Shown in pieces: positions 10,608 through 23,425 of a DNA stretch of 64,000 nt (its first letter is position 1; each line of letters starts with the position of its first letter). The translations under genes and the position numbers were made by a program. The DNA is from Prochilodus magdalenae (taxonomy: Eukaryota; Chordata; Actinopteri; Characiformes; Prochilodontidae): NCBI GenBank assembly GCA_024036415.1, contig JAMWET010005075.1, positions 607,501 through 671,500 on the forward strand, in the 5' to 3' direction. The notes under the pieces were generated by a model. The model did not search any database and was not told the origin of the DNA. It saw only the letters and a program-made list of their open reading frames with translations.

Positions 10608-11715
10608 TGCTTTAAAAGTTAGCTGGACCATGTACATGCCCACACATGACACTATGAGCAATTTTGAACAGGGTCACAAGAGAGAAACTTGGGGCGATGT
10701 AAGCGACTTAAGCGAAGTAGTGTTGACCCTGCATTTACACTAGCAGGTAACAGAGAGACCGTTCATATGTGAATTTGCAATGTGCAGCCACGATTTAGCG
10801 GTAAGGTGATTTTTTTTTTTTCAACTTTATGCTTTTAACACTGTAAACAAGATCTTTGGAACAATCGTTGACACTGGGATCCAAAGTCCGTAGCTTCTGC
10901 TCTCTGTCCCTTTAGTTCCATTATTTCAACACTCTGTTGGTTAACAAGGAAGAGAAGCTCAGTAGTGGATGTCTCTGAGGAGGCACTCAATAGATAGCTA
11001 AGTTAGCCAGCTTGCTAACCAGCTTATAAAGCTAGCCACAAATGCAAGCAGTTTCAAGGCAAGCCTGTTTTCATACCATTTTGATCATTAATTATAATGT
11101 GTGGTTTAAAAAATTGGTAGCTTTCTTGGACTTTTACACAGTCACACAACAAGACAAAGGAGACAATGTGAGCAGCCATGAACACAGCCACAAGAGACAA
11201 ACTTCATGCAAAGGACTTATGACACAGTGAGTTGATATTATAAATGACTGATTCCAACAAATTCTTTGGACCAGTCATACACACGGGGGTCCGATGTCCC
11301 CAGCTTCTGCCCCCTGGACTCTTTGTTCCTACCAGCATTTGACAGTTACTACTCTCAACAATGGTAAACATGGAAAAGAAGCTCATAACTGCAGTTTCTT
11401 CTTTCCCTTTTTTATATAATGCATTTGAAGGAAAATTAAACATGGAAGAAAGTAGCAAATATTGTATCTGATGAATTAGCTAGACTAGCCAGCATGCTAA
11501 AAAGCTAACAGCGCTAAATGCAAAGGGTTTATGCTTCTATACACATTGCATACAAATGCAAGCTTTCAAAACCAGCTAGCTTTCCTGGATCTTGTACACA
11601 CCCACACATGACAACACGAGCGGCCTCAATCACACCCGCAAGAGACAGACTTGTGCCAGTGTATGTGACTTGTCGTCTGGTAGTGTGAATCTAGGGTTAG
11701 TATCTTCTAGAAGGG

Positions 11716-12729
11716 GAACAAAATGTCAGTAACTTCTTTGGGAAGAGCTGTTGATGGGAGGACACAACAGTTGTAACTCTTCCTTTTTAAGACTGGAAGG
11801 AAGGAAGAAATAAAGTGGCCGCAGGGTGCACAAACTACTTTGTGTAATTTTAAATTTAATAAAATAGCGAACATGACATCTGGTCACAAACTTTTAATGA
11901 CACTGTAGGAATGAAGCAGCAGGATAATGAGAACAAGGAACGTTCCCAAAGTGTTTCATTATAGTTTCATTATTTCATAAGAGACGGATTTGGACACCCA
12001 TTAGCTGCTGCTACACTGAGACCGAGGATGTAATTAGACTTCATTGAACTGTCCAGACTCATAATAGGACTAGAGAGTGAAGCCAGGCTCAGTGATGTCA
12101 TTGCTGTAGACTGCAGCATGCCAGAAGTGAGCATGTGGGAGGTCTAGAGAGGAAAGCATACACAGGCTGTGCTCATCAACACAGAACGGGGAATGCACTG
12201 TATGCTGATTTATGTCGCTGTTCCATCCTTATACGTGTGTGTATGAGCATTGTGAGTGAGACATGTGTTGACTGTGCACACATGCATCTATGTGTGGATG
12301 TTCAGTGTCAGAGAGTGGGAGACAAAAGACGGGAAGTAGTCAGCTGCTGTACAGAGAAATCTTTCCTTGGCCAAACAATGACATGCTGGCAGATTACAAT
12401 ACTCTGCAAAAGTCAGGGTCCAGCAGACCACCAGATGATTTTGTTAGTGTTTGTTAAAAAACACTATCATCATATACAGTACATCAAATACAGACTGTGA
12501 CTATTAGAGTTAGGCCTTCGATTCCAGCCATAAATATGGCTCAAAATATGACGAAGACCCCCTTCCACAACAGAGTCATTTCTGCTAGTATCCATACGGG
12601 ATTTGAGCAGGATTTGTTTGTGCTAAGTTAAAGGCAGTTCATCCGTTTTGTGCCTGTTCTAACTTAAGCAATGGCTATAGTTCAACCATATCAAATGCTG
12701 CATATTAAGACAGTGAGGCAGGAAGGCAC
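11716..12729. other. Gene-free stretch, nothing recognised
   Basis: The longest frame (12135-12500, 121 codons, + strand) is cysteine- and histidine-rich from CACA-rich DNA and has no domain I can name. It has no clear splice sites, so I treat it as chance. Confidence 0.4.
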
Positions 12730-13092
12730 TAGGGATGCACCGATTTAACTTTCAGTCACCAATACCAATATATAAACTTTGCATATCGGTCGATACCCGA
12801 TACCAATCCAGTACCATTGTTGAATTAAGGCATCGGGACCTACACATTGCTATAATAAGTTTGTAAAACTAAACACAGCTGACTCTTTGGCTCGCCTATT
12901 GTTGTTGTTCCTGTTTGTAAGTCAAGTCTACCCACACACTTCACACGGTGCTGGTGATGCATGCTGTAGCATGCGACACAAACAAATTAAAGTGAATGGC
13001 TCAACCTCATATATCTGCTTAATTATCCGATACCTGATCCAGCTAATTTTGGGCCCGATATCCGATCCTAGTATCGGATTGGTGCATCCCTA
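12730..13092. mobile_element. hAT-like non-autonomous element
   Basis: The 363-bp element starts TAGGGATGCACCGAT and ends ATTGGTGCATCCCTA, so the 15-bp termini are inverted repeats with one mismatch. Flanking octamers GAAGGCAC and GAATGTAC match at six of eight positions, as expected for an old 8-bp hAT target duplication. The subterminal GATACC/GGTATC-type strings also mirror each other. No transposase frame is present. Confidence 0.7.
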
Positions 13093-14235
13093 GAATGTAC
13101 TAATTCATGTCCAAGCTGACACTTTGTATAAAATGCCTGCTGATGTTCATGCTTCATTTTTGTGAAATTGTGGTCATAAGGTTCAGTGTGCTAGTCTTCA
13201 TACAGTATTTTTCTCCTGGGAAGAATTTCTAATGGCTAACAGTGAGCTTCTGTTTGAAATGTGATCTAAACTATGAGACATCATGGGCAGCAAGACATGA
13301 AGACAGTTTTGGATTCAAACACAGACAACATGTCACGCTTGTGACGGACATATCAGCATGTATATGACTTTTATATTTAGAGTGCTTTGGTATAGAGCCG
13401 CTGTTTTCTATTTCTCACAACCCACTGATAAGGATGCCGTTTGTATTCATCGAGGTGAACTTGACCCCACCTTTTGAAAATCAAAACATGGAGGGTTTCT
13501 CCGTTACCCCAGATAGCAAGCATATACCAGCCCACTGTCTTGATAGGGTCAGCACACCCCTAGCTGTTTGCCACTACTGAACCGTCGAGATAATTGTCCT
13601 GTGTACAACATCTAACTAGTTTATTTATTTCCAAAAACAAAATTTAAATGTTTATAGCTTTTATTTTTGTAAAATAAATTAAGATAAATAATTATAAATA
13701 ACTGAGAGAAAAAAATACTACGCTTGATATAACATGAATTAGCTGAAAATGTTGTTGCTGACATTCCCTAAAGTAATTTACAAAGTATTACAAAAGTATA
13801 TTACAAAATGAAAGAAGGACAAGACCGAAAATGGCATTTTGTATAATACACTCCTTAACCACCAGTAGGCTCCTCAGAAACCGCAGAGCAAATCACTACC
13901 CTCACTGTCCTCTCGCTATCAGGCACTATAGGATTATGCTGATGATTAATCAAATGTTTTAGGCCCTCATTAGTTGCAGAGCTCACTTAGTTGTAACTAC
14001 ATAGATGACACAGAGAACAACCATTCCTGAATGCCTAGAAGGCCACAAGCAACTACCCAAACACCTCTTAGCAGCATTGAGCATTTCTTTATCATGTCTA
14101 TCTAACATGTCTAAAGGGAATACAATAGTGAAAATGCCAGTTGTAGGCTGAAACAAGTTGGTGAGGCAAATGCATGCTCTTTTATTAAACAGCCAGCAGG
14201 GAAGAACTACTGCCCATCGACACTTCAGCTCTATG
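13093..14235. other. Gene-free stretch, nothing recognised
   Basis: AT-rich sequence with no exon-like segment. The minus-strand frame at 13983-14267 (94 codons) is partly in a transposon relic and shows no protein family. Confidence 0.4.
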
Positions 14236-14700
14236 ACAAACGCAAACCACTCTACTAGCCCTGACACAAACTGGCACGTGTGACAGAAGCAAGGAAGAGC
14301 CTTATCGCTGTACCTGACTCTGAGTCAACAGCATACAGCAAGCGGTGATGCCCTCCATGAGTCATCCTGTTAGTGCCAGACACCATTGGCCGACAACTGC
14401 ACAATGCAGGACTACATGCACACAGACCGTCACGCTGGCAAAGGTGTTGCACCAGATTGTCATGGAGTGACTTCGAATGGTAGCGGGTCAGCTTCACTGA
14501 CTTGGCGTATGGATACCGCCTTCATGCCATAACGTCTGGCATGTTGCGTTAGCCCAACGCCATACTGAGAGTCACTACTTCTGTATGTGTAGCTCAATAA
14601 ATATTCCCCATATCAGTCTACATTTATCATCATTTATTGTACCTGCTAACCTTTATCTTCCTTCCCAACAGCACTGCAATCCCACACCTCCCTCTAGCAA
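14236..14700 (+). mobile_element. Tc1/mariner-superfamily relic, family B, copy 1
   Basis: This segment matches relics at 22.98-23.42, 28.63-29.15 and 30.95-31.15 kb. Shared landmarks are CCATGAGTCATCCTGTTAGT near 14352, TGTATGTGTAGCTCAATAAA near 14582 and TAACCTTTATCTTCCTTCCC near 14648. The body corresponds to the transposase-like part of the better copy at 28.6 kb. The polyadenylation-like AATAAATATT and the tail after it are the best preserved part. It is non-functional. Confidence 0.55.
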
Positions 14701-15230
14701 CTTCATGCATTGGCCTGATTAAGTGTATTTAAGGTAAAGCGCGTAGGTTGTTTAGATCCAGAACTCTTTCTTCAAAGCATTTGCATGTAAAAAGATAAGA
14801 AATCTGAATAATATAAATATAAATCATGCAAAAAGTGTAGAATATGAGAAGCCTGTGCAGAACTACTATAAACACATTGTGCTCCAGCTTTAACTGGCTC
14901 CTCAGACCCTACCTGTAATGCATTCTTCACCAATTACTCCTACTCTAACTCGAGGGGTTCCTTGACTCTAGATATTTGTTAGCTGCAGAGGAGACAGGCA
15001 CCACTCTCCCTCCTCTCTTTCCGAGCGTTTAATCTGCTCTGTTTGCAATACGGCAGATAACAGCTCACTTCATAACAGCTCCACTATAAACAACTACAAA
15101 GTAAAACAGCTCTGCTATAAACAGCTACAGGGTAAATGTACGAATGTACGATGAAGAAGTGTCTAAGGGCGATTTGCGGTTAATGATGAGGTAGTTAGGC
15201 AAAGGGGCCGGTGCATAGGGAGGCCCTCAC
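14701..15230. other. Gene-free stretch, nothing recognised
   Basis: No gene or repeat recognised. Short imperfect duplications (CATAACAGCTCCACTATAAA / AACAGCTCTGCTATAAAC near 15070-15125) are visible. Confidence 0.35.
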
Positions 15231-15234
15231 CCAC

Positions 15235-15560
15235 TTAGTTCATCTGAAGCTGCCAAGAGAGGTCTCCAATCAGGGCACCACTGAATATACATGCTCGTCT
15301 ATCCAAAGCCAGAGATATGGACAAAACGCAGTTTAAGCAAATGAATAAATCCATTTTTCCACCTTTGATTATACCATGGATTTCAGCGGATACCCTCACA
15401 ATGTGGAACAGAGGCTTAGAAAATCGCATCCTCCTGCAGCATGCCTCCCGAATGAATATGTGCCAGCCATGCCTGAAGTATGAAATCACGTCCATTGCAT
15501 TCTTTGGCAGCTCTTGACTCATCCTTACAAACACATTGCCAGATTCTCCTGCCATCCCAG
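15235..15560. other. Possible conserved noncoding element
   Basis: This block has balanced base composition and long open frames on both strands (106 codons minus, 66 codons plus), unlike the AT-rich repeats around it. No domain or splice pattern supports a protein. I list it as a candidate conserved element only because its composition differs from its surroundings. Only a genome alignment could decide. Confidence 0.2.
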
Positions 15561-15605
15561 CTGTTCACACCGCAGTAAACAGAGGCAAGAGGCCCCAGGT
15601 CCAAT

Positions 15606-15645
15606 GTGTGTGTGTGTGTAGGGGTGGGTGTATGTGTGTGTGTTG
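15606..15645. repeat. (TG)n microsatellite, interrupted
   Basis: A short run of TG dinucleotides broken by AGGGGTGGG and TA units. Confidence 0.8.
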
Positions 15646-16337
15646 GAGTATACTTTTCATAGCGCTCTATGGAAACAATATCTAGGGCATCTTAAACATT
15701 AGACTCTGATTAAGTAACGTTCCCGAGCCAGTATGATGCACGTTACCGTGTAATTGCTGTTCTTGTATAGATATCAGTGTTCTATGCTTAAACTAACAGG
15801 ATAAAGATTTGCTTTGCAAGTAATCAAATACCATAAACTCAGCTTTGATGTCAAAAAGTATTCCCTGTGAACTGGGTCAGATATGTGGAACTACAAATAA
15901 ACATTTTGTTTTCGTTCCCGTTTCTTCAGAATGGATCCATCGTCCTCTCCAAACAGGAAAACCCACAGTCTCAATATGAAAACTTGGGAAACTGACCTTT
16001 AAAGGACACTCTGAGTCCCAGTGGACATGGCAAAGACCAAGGCCTCTACAGTTCAGCCAAGACTCCAGGGCTTTAAATTTAAATCACTGATGCCTTCATA
16101 GGTTAAGTGGTGCCCAAACAAGCCAATCAGACTAACTGGGGTTTATTTGTGAATTATATAAATATGAAATGCATTGGTAGCATGGCATATTTTCAAACTG
16201 CTGCTAACTGAAAGCTCAACTTCCACCACACTAAAACTCAAAACTGTGCTTTTATAAAACATATTTATCCCCACTGGTAAAATCCTTTCTCAATGAAAAC
16301 GATGCTTGGTCATAACTTACTAAGGTATATCAAAGGC

Positions 16338-16685
16338 TTTAGTATCTTATTCCTACACCTCATGGCTATGACTTAATTACCTAGTTCCTACTGCTTACTA
16401 AGTCATTACCATGACTTAATTATCTAGTACCTACTCTTATTACGTCATGCTCATGACATAATTATCTAGCTCCTACTGCTTACTAAGTCATGGTCATGAC
16501 TCAATTATCTAGTTCCTACTGCTTAACAAGTCATTACCATGACTTAATTATCTAGTACCTACTGTTTCTAAGTTACGGCCATGTCTTAATTATCTACTTC
16601 CTATACTTTACTATGTCAGGGTTCTGACATATTTATCTGGTTCCTGTGCCTTACTAAGTCATAGTCGTGATGTAATTATCTAAAA
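16338..16685. repeat. 43-bp tandem minisatellite, about eight units
   Basis: The string GACTTAATTATCTAG or a close variant starts at 16370, 16413, 16455, 16498, 16541, 16583, 16626 and 16669, so the period is 42-43 bp. A typical unit continues TTCCTACTGCTTACTAAGTC and then ATGGTCAT. The AAGTCATGGTCATGACTT part is an imperfect palindrome. Units diverge by roughly 5-25%. Decayed units (AAGTCATGGTAGTGACATAT, AAGTCATGGTCATGCAT) continue to about 16975. It has no CRISPR-like spacers. Confidence 0.85.
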
Positions 16686-16975
16686 AGTAAAAGTCCACAA
16701 AAATGGAGATACGTTTTTCTTTGCACAGTGATGATATGTATGAGTTGAGAGAATACAAAGTCAGTTGTACGTACTGTGAGAGCACATATGTAAGAAATGG
16801 TATGTATGTATGCAGTGGTTAGAAGGTGCCTTATTATAAGTCATGGTAGTGACATATCTTGTTCCTTGTGCTTCACTAAAACATGGGCTTACTTACTTAC
16901 TTGATTCCTCATTCCTGTGTGTTATTTAGCCATGGCCATGCAGGAGGATCCCATCCCCACAAGTCATGGTCATGC

Positions 16976-19914
16976 ATCAGGTATCATTATGACTGGCTGT
17001 TATCGGTGGGGCTCTGTATTTTATTCCTTACTGTCCCCATTTAAACTGAGGTTAAATCAAAATTCAGTGCTTTCTTTTTTCCTTTGTAGAGTTGTTGTGG
17101 TTGGCAGTGCTTGACAGAGTCCTTATGCATTCATGCGGCGGTGGCACATTAAGTGGTCCAATAAGCAAATGGTTGAATAAGAAAATTGGTCAAACTTGCT
17201 TGAGGTCAAAGCAAACTGACAACAGAGCTTTTTGTGTTTACAGGGGGGAGACCAAAGCTTCGAAGAAGGGCAAATGCACACACAGCACTGATGTCATCTA
17301 GTATTGATTATTGCCTTGTGCCTAAATAGTTCAGCATCATCGATATCTCAAATTGAATTCAGATAAGGCAAAATGAATAAGCCCATCCGTTTAGCCAGTT
17401 GCTGCTTCTGTCATTCAGTAAATCAATGATTAATGCAAGTAATTGTTTTAGAGCTAGCCTAGCATTCATGCTTCACTTTCATGTAAATAATTCTATATTT
17501 GTTATTGTAAATGAAATAAAGTGATTTGTTTACTATACAGCAGGGAATGTACAGAAATGCTGTGATTTTATTTTAGATATTATACCGCATTAACCAGTCA
17601 CTATTCATTAGCCATTTCACTATCCATTCACTATTACTGGCTTGTGCTCTCCCGTCCTTTTCATCAAATAGGAAACCCTGTATCCAGACCTGGGTTGCCA
17701 GATTGGGCATGCATGCCTTTGCAAGGCTTTGTGCATGATGAGAGAGACCACATAAGAAAGCTCCCAGCATGCCTCAACCCTGTGGTGAGATGGGAGCCTA
17801 AATGCTGCCAGAGCTTCCTCAGGTCTCTCGGCCTATCTCTGCTTCCCCACAGCACCTCCATCACCCCAAATTACAACCAAGCACACCAGCCGCCTCTGTG
17901 GGTCTGCGCTGCACATGCTCCAGGCCCAGAGCGAACTGAACTCAGCTGGAGCTCTATGCTCAGTACCTTGGCCAGACAGATTCTTATTTCTCTAATGGAA
18001 GCTTTTTGAAGCAGCATGGCATTACTGCAGTCTGGATCCAGCGCCAGAACTTTGATGAAGGGCCCAAGTTGGTCCAAGTTTTTGCAAAAGAGCGAATCAC
18101 CTGACCCTGAAGCTAGGAAGGTAAACAGTTTAGTTATATAACACTCTTTAAGACTAACCCAATGTCAAACACTGGATGTGAGAGTAACAAGCTGTAGCGG
18201 TAACTGCTGTTTCTCAAAAGAGAAGCATCCTTTAGGCACTTTGTGATTATCTCTGCATCACCTGTTACTCGCAAGTGTCACTGATAACTGTAATGGACTG
18301 GCTAGAATAGAGTATATCACATCGACACGGTTATTGCCAAGTTAGCAACTTAAAGGCACACTTGTATCGAGGCGATATAGTGTTGTTTATGTGGAGTAAT
18401 TCAGCCACTCAGATGTAGACAAAGTCACTCAAAGTGTTTTGCTGTGAAATGTTTCATTATAGAGAATCTTAACAAATCAAATTTCTTTACAGTGGTGGTG
18501 ATGGTAACCAGGGGTCATGCTATCTGCAAAGAAAGGTAGCCAAAAAATTCACTATTCACAATGACAAGTGAACTATAGTGTATTCTGAGGCTTAATATGT
18601 AAATGCTAAACATAATAATGTCAAGTGTGATAGACAGATTGACAGCTCACTGCATGAAAAAATAAAAGCTCAGTGAACAAGACAGTTTTGTGTATTGCGG
18701 ATGACTGAATGCCAACATGGTTCAAATGGCGTACCAGCATTCTCCATCTAGATAGGCTACTTCTTCTTTTTTTACCACAAGCCAAAACACCCTGTTTAAG
18801 GCATGATGTGCCAGTCACTTCTTACCATCTTATCAGTGTCTTATTAGAGAACACAATAGGAGTTACTAAGTTATTACCTAAAGGTTGCTTGGGTTCCCCT
18901 AGTTGCCAGAGGGCCCTGAACAGCCACATGGATAAAGCACGTGTGGCTAATAAAGAGCATGAAGTTGGAATATGTAATATGCATTGCGCTGTCTCCTCCA
19001 CAGCCCTCACCGCCACACTGCTCCCTCCTCAAAGTCCCCAGCCACCTTTAAATTTGTGGTAGCACAATTCCTCTCCAGATCACTAGAAGGTGCTATCTGA
19101 CTTCTGACACCAGTGTAGCATCTACCAAGATAAAGACTCAGGAAGCATAACGCCTTAAGTAAATGCTCTTTAACTAAACACATGGCAGCAGGGGAGACCC
19201 GCCACCATTGCACTTTCCCACAGCCCACTTTCACTACAGCAGCACAAGCAGCTGCTAAGACATATGAAGTCCACACAATCACAACTGTTACAAGATTTAA
19301 CTGTGAGTGTAGGGTTTTTCTCCGGCTCTGCACATGGTCAATCTGCATGCAATTATAACATCAGACCACTCTGAATACAGGTTTTAGGTTGCAGCCCTAA
19401 CCGCCACTATTGGAGTTCCCCTTTAATGCTTCCTGTTCCATTCCTCATTTATTCATAGATAGATAGATCAATTATTAAGCCCATTTATTCAACTGAGAAG
19501 CAGGTTACAGGGAGCAGCACTTTATAGTGTGTGTGGTTATTTGAAGTATTGACATGTAATGCTGTCATAAATGAAAGACCTGGGGAACTAGAGCACCTCA
19601 GAACAGAAGCATCCTTTACACACTTTCTATTAACGGCCACATTGAGGAACAGCTAGACTGTAAACTTAGCACAAATCTAGTCCTGCACTTTAAAGCCAAA
19701 GGGTTAAACAATGTGAGGTTCTCAGGTATGTCATAGTGCTATAACCAACAAGCAGTTCTTCTGCTACAGGCAATCATATGTAGCATGCAGTCACCTTTAT
19801 GCACTGCGGTCATTACTAAGAGATACGATGAAAGGACAGATGAGAAACACCGCTCTGTAATAATGCAGGGCTGCACTGAAGAAAAGTTCAGAGTGCTGTG
19901 ATCGCTGAACTTAC
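16976..19914. other. Gene-free stretch with some GC-richer blocks
   Basis: Nearly 3 kb without a supported gene. The block at 17640-18090 is richer in GC and open on both strands (121 codons plus, 68 codons minus) but shows no known domain. It could be conserved noncoding sequence or part of an intron of the putative minus-strand gene whose donor site is at 19915. No repeat family was recognised. Confidence 0.35.
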
Positions 19915-20240
19915 CTCAGTTCTTCTGCGCAGCCTGATAAATCCAAACAAGCTCTGAAGATCCTTCAGCTTCCCCGCCAGTGTGAAAATCACTCATTTAA
20001 GTGTTTTAAAGAGAGCAGCTCAAACACAACTTTCCCCTTCGCTGCAGCGTCTGTGTGTGTGTGAGGGAGAGAGCTCATCAGGCTGTCAGGGACACATGCT
20101 CTCCGCTCGTCTTGCTTCTCGCCTCTCGCCTCAGCTCGCCTGCACTGGAGCACACACAGAGATGCTGACATACACAGCATTCCTTACACAGCGCTCAGGA
20201 ACACGCGCAGACAAGCAGACATGCAGCCTGTCACTCCAAC
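19915..20240 (-). other. Candidate 5' exon of a minus-strand gene
   Basis: Read on the minus strand, the sequence runs ...GAAGAACTGAG and then GTAAGTTC, an essentially consensus splice donor at 19915/19914. The 300 bp upstream on that strand (19915-20240) is GC-richer and has several CpGs (CGCTGCAGCG, CCGCTCG, ACACGCGC), unlike its surroundings. This would fit a first, mostly non-coding exon of a gene running left out of the window, with a first intron of at least 19.9 kb. A 63-codon frame (20180-19989) exists, but nothing shows it is translated. No downstream exon was found. Confidence 0.3.
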
Positions 20241-20243
20241 CAC

Positions 20244-20245
<2 letters not shown>

Positions 20246-20319
<74 letters not shown>

Positions 20320-20596
20320 GGACAGACAGACAGACAGATAGATGGATAGATAGATAGATAGATAGATAGATGGATAGACAGACAGACAGACGGACGGACG
20401 GACGGACGGACGGACGGACGGACGGATGGATGGATGGACAGTCAGACAGACAGATAGATAGATGGATAGATAGATAGATGGATGGATGGATGGACGGACG
20501 GACGGACGGACAGAAGGAAAGACGGACAGACAGATAGATAGATAGATGGACAGACAGATAGATAGATGGACAGACAGACAGACAGACAGATACATG

Positions 20597-20679
<83 letters not shown>

Positions 20680-20807
20680 GGATGGATGGATGGATGGATG
20701 GACAGACGGACGGACGGACGGACGGATGGATGGACAGACAGATAGATGGACAGACAGATAGATAGATGGATAGACAGACAGACAGACAAATACATGGATA
20801 GATAGAT

Positions 20808-20855
<48 letters not shown>

Positions 20856-21040
20856 GGACGGACGGACGGACGGATGGACAGACAGACAGACAGACGGACA
20901 GACGGACGGATAGAGAGACGAACAGATAGATGGATAGACAGACGAACAGATAGATGGATAGACAGACAGATAGACAGACAGACAGACAGTCAGATAGACG
21001 GATAGATAGATAGACAGATGGATAGACAGACAGATAGACG

Positions 21041-21132
<92 letters not shown>
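20246..21132 (+). repeat. GATA/GACA/GACG tetranucleotide satellite
   Basis: About 890 bp is built almost only from GATA, GACA, GATG and GACG tetramers, in blocks. There are long pure GATA runs at both ends and around 20.6 kb, and GACG- or GACA-rich blocks between them. It resembles the Bkm-type GATA/GACA satellites of vertebrates. On the minus strand it is open for more than 300 codons of YLSI, CLSV and RPSV repeats, a by-product of the 4-bp period. Confidence 0.95.
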
Positions 21133-22280
21133 TTTATATATGTGCAGTGGACTCAATGTGCGAATGGGAATAAACTACAGTAACAGTTACAATATAAATA
21201 TAAATAAGTCAGTTATGAACATGTAACGTGACTGTGCATGGGTGTGCACAATACGCAGAATGTACTAGTTGACCGGTATATGGAGGTAGAATTACACTGT
21301 GGATAATATGTATAACATGAGATGGAAGGATGGACAGAAACACCTGTGGGTTTGCTCAGATCCTAGCTAGAGTAGAGCTCGATAGTTATGGTCTACCAGA
21401 TTCATGGTCTCACACACTGTTTTCTCTATATCTGTAATATTACTTATTACTTGTATGAATATCCTGTAAAATTCATATTTTGTACTTTGCAATACGACAG
21501 ATGACTGCTACTCCACACAGTCCTTCCTCCTCCTCCCTCCCTACTCTTCTTCCCATTTCTTTATTAGTTTGAACTTTTCTGGTTGAACAGTGACTCACTA
21601 TCGCCTCTTCAGGAACACACTGGTATTACAAGACAGGATGGCCTGCTAGCTGCTGGTTAGCATTATATCCTCAGTAGATATAACATTAATATGATCTATA
21701 GGCATCTTTGATATACCATAAAAAGTTGATTCTTCAAAATTTGTTCAGAATATATATATATATATTTTAAATGTTTTAGTCTAAAAATCTTACAGATTAA
21801 TTACTTCATCTTACCAGTTGCTCCTTTAATAGCCATATTGACAGATAGGCATGCAAATATGTATTTAACACATTCAACTGATGTGTGTGTATATCAAACA
21901 TGGATCAGCCAATAGCATTTACATCTACTGAAACCGCTCTAGTTCTACTGCACTGTTTCAGTTATAGGAATGAAAGGGGGTGTGATAAATGTGATTCTCT
22001 GCTTTGACCCTCCTGCTGTACTGTAGATGGCAGGTAGGGTAACGAACACAAACTGCAGCACTTACGGTATTATCCTGCCATGAGGCAGCCAGCCAAGTTC
22101 TGACTGGGCTGTGCTTGAACCATTCTTCTGCAGATATGACCTTCTGCTGTCATTTCATCTGCCGTCTGCTAATGCACCACGCCAAGTCCAATTTACACAT
22201 GGATGAATGAAAATGAATTGCAGGAAGTTGGTCACTGATGCTGGAAAGGTGTACATGATGCAGGTTAGGTTTAAGAGGTA
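21133..22280. other. Spacer between two inverted tetranucleotide arrays
   Basis: About 1.15 kb of unique-looking sequence with no exon recognised. A short TATATA run is at about 21752-21764. It separates a GATA array on its left from a TATC array on its right. Confidence 0.5.
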
Positions 22281-22980
<700 letters not shown>

Positions 22981-23425
22981 CTCTGTTAGTGCCAGCACCA
23001 CTGGCAGACAACTGCACGCCAAAGGGCTACATGCACACAGACAATGTTACAATGACAGCCCTTAACACCACGTCAACACCACCAAATACCGCAGTGGTGT
23101 TGCACCAGACCGTCATGGAGTGACTCAGAATAGCAGCAGGTCGTCTTCAGTGTCGGGTCCCATTTTTGTCTTGGTGGAGACGATCAATGCATCCAAGTGT
23201 GGAAGCAACGTGGTCAATTCCAAGACAAACGGTTGTTGTCACATGTCACGCGTTCAAAAGGCCTGGTGTCACTCCACCTCCACCCCTACCACACATCTGC
23301 AGGAACTGTGTGAGAATATTCAAGCTGAATGGGATGGATTACCAACACTGGAAAGCGTGAAGGTTCATAAAAGTTCCTCCCACCTTCAAGGTACATCATT
23401 ACCACCACTTGTGGCACCACTGTAG
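22981..23425 (+). mobile_element. Tc1/mariner-superfamily relic, family B, copy 2
   Basis: Landmarks are CTGTTAGTGCCAGCACCACT at the left, GTCATGGAGTGACTCAGAAT in the middle and TTTTTGTCTTGGTGGAGACG. The last corresponds to a transposase catalytic-region string of the type FSD-S-FCLGGDD seen better at 28.74-28.80 kb. It is followed by LQELCENIQAEWDGLP, the C-terminal part. Frameshifts break it and the tail is missing. Confidence 0.6.

Larger units (their letters stand above)
9800..11715. repeat. Diverged tandem triplication interrupted by insertions
   Basis: Related blocks recur in direct order. The block around TCC(A/T)A-x-CAGCTTCTGCTCT...TTCCTAC occurs near 9818, 10879 and 11284. A TTTACACA/CCCACACATGAC...CACAAGAGA block occurs near 10630, 11122 and 11579. 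A TAGCCAGC(T/A)TGCTAA block occurs near 11000 and 11480. The spacing of about 405-500 bp suggests three old copies of one unit. The gap between copies 1 and 2 is longer because a 462-bp LTR and a Tc1-type end lie inside. The origin of the unit is unknown and no coding frame is shared. Confidence 0.55.

Noticed and set aside
16338..16685. CRISPR-like regularly spaced repeats
   Set aside because: The whole 43-bp unit is repeated without variable spacers, and the organism is a vertebrate.
17871..18077. Minus-strand frame as an exon of the putative minus-strand gene
   Set aside because: The frame has no recognisable domain, and both strands are open here. A possible donor after CTGGCCAAG is weak, so there was too little to call it.
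20131..21156. 341-codon minus-strand open frame made of YLSI, CLSV and RPSV repeats
   Set aside because: It is the translation of the GATA/GACA satellite. A 4-bp repeat without stops in one frame gives such frames automatically, and there is no unique sequence or splice support.
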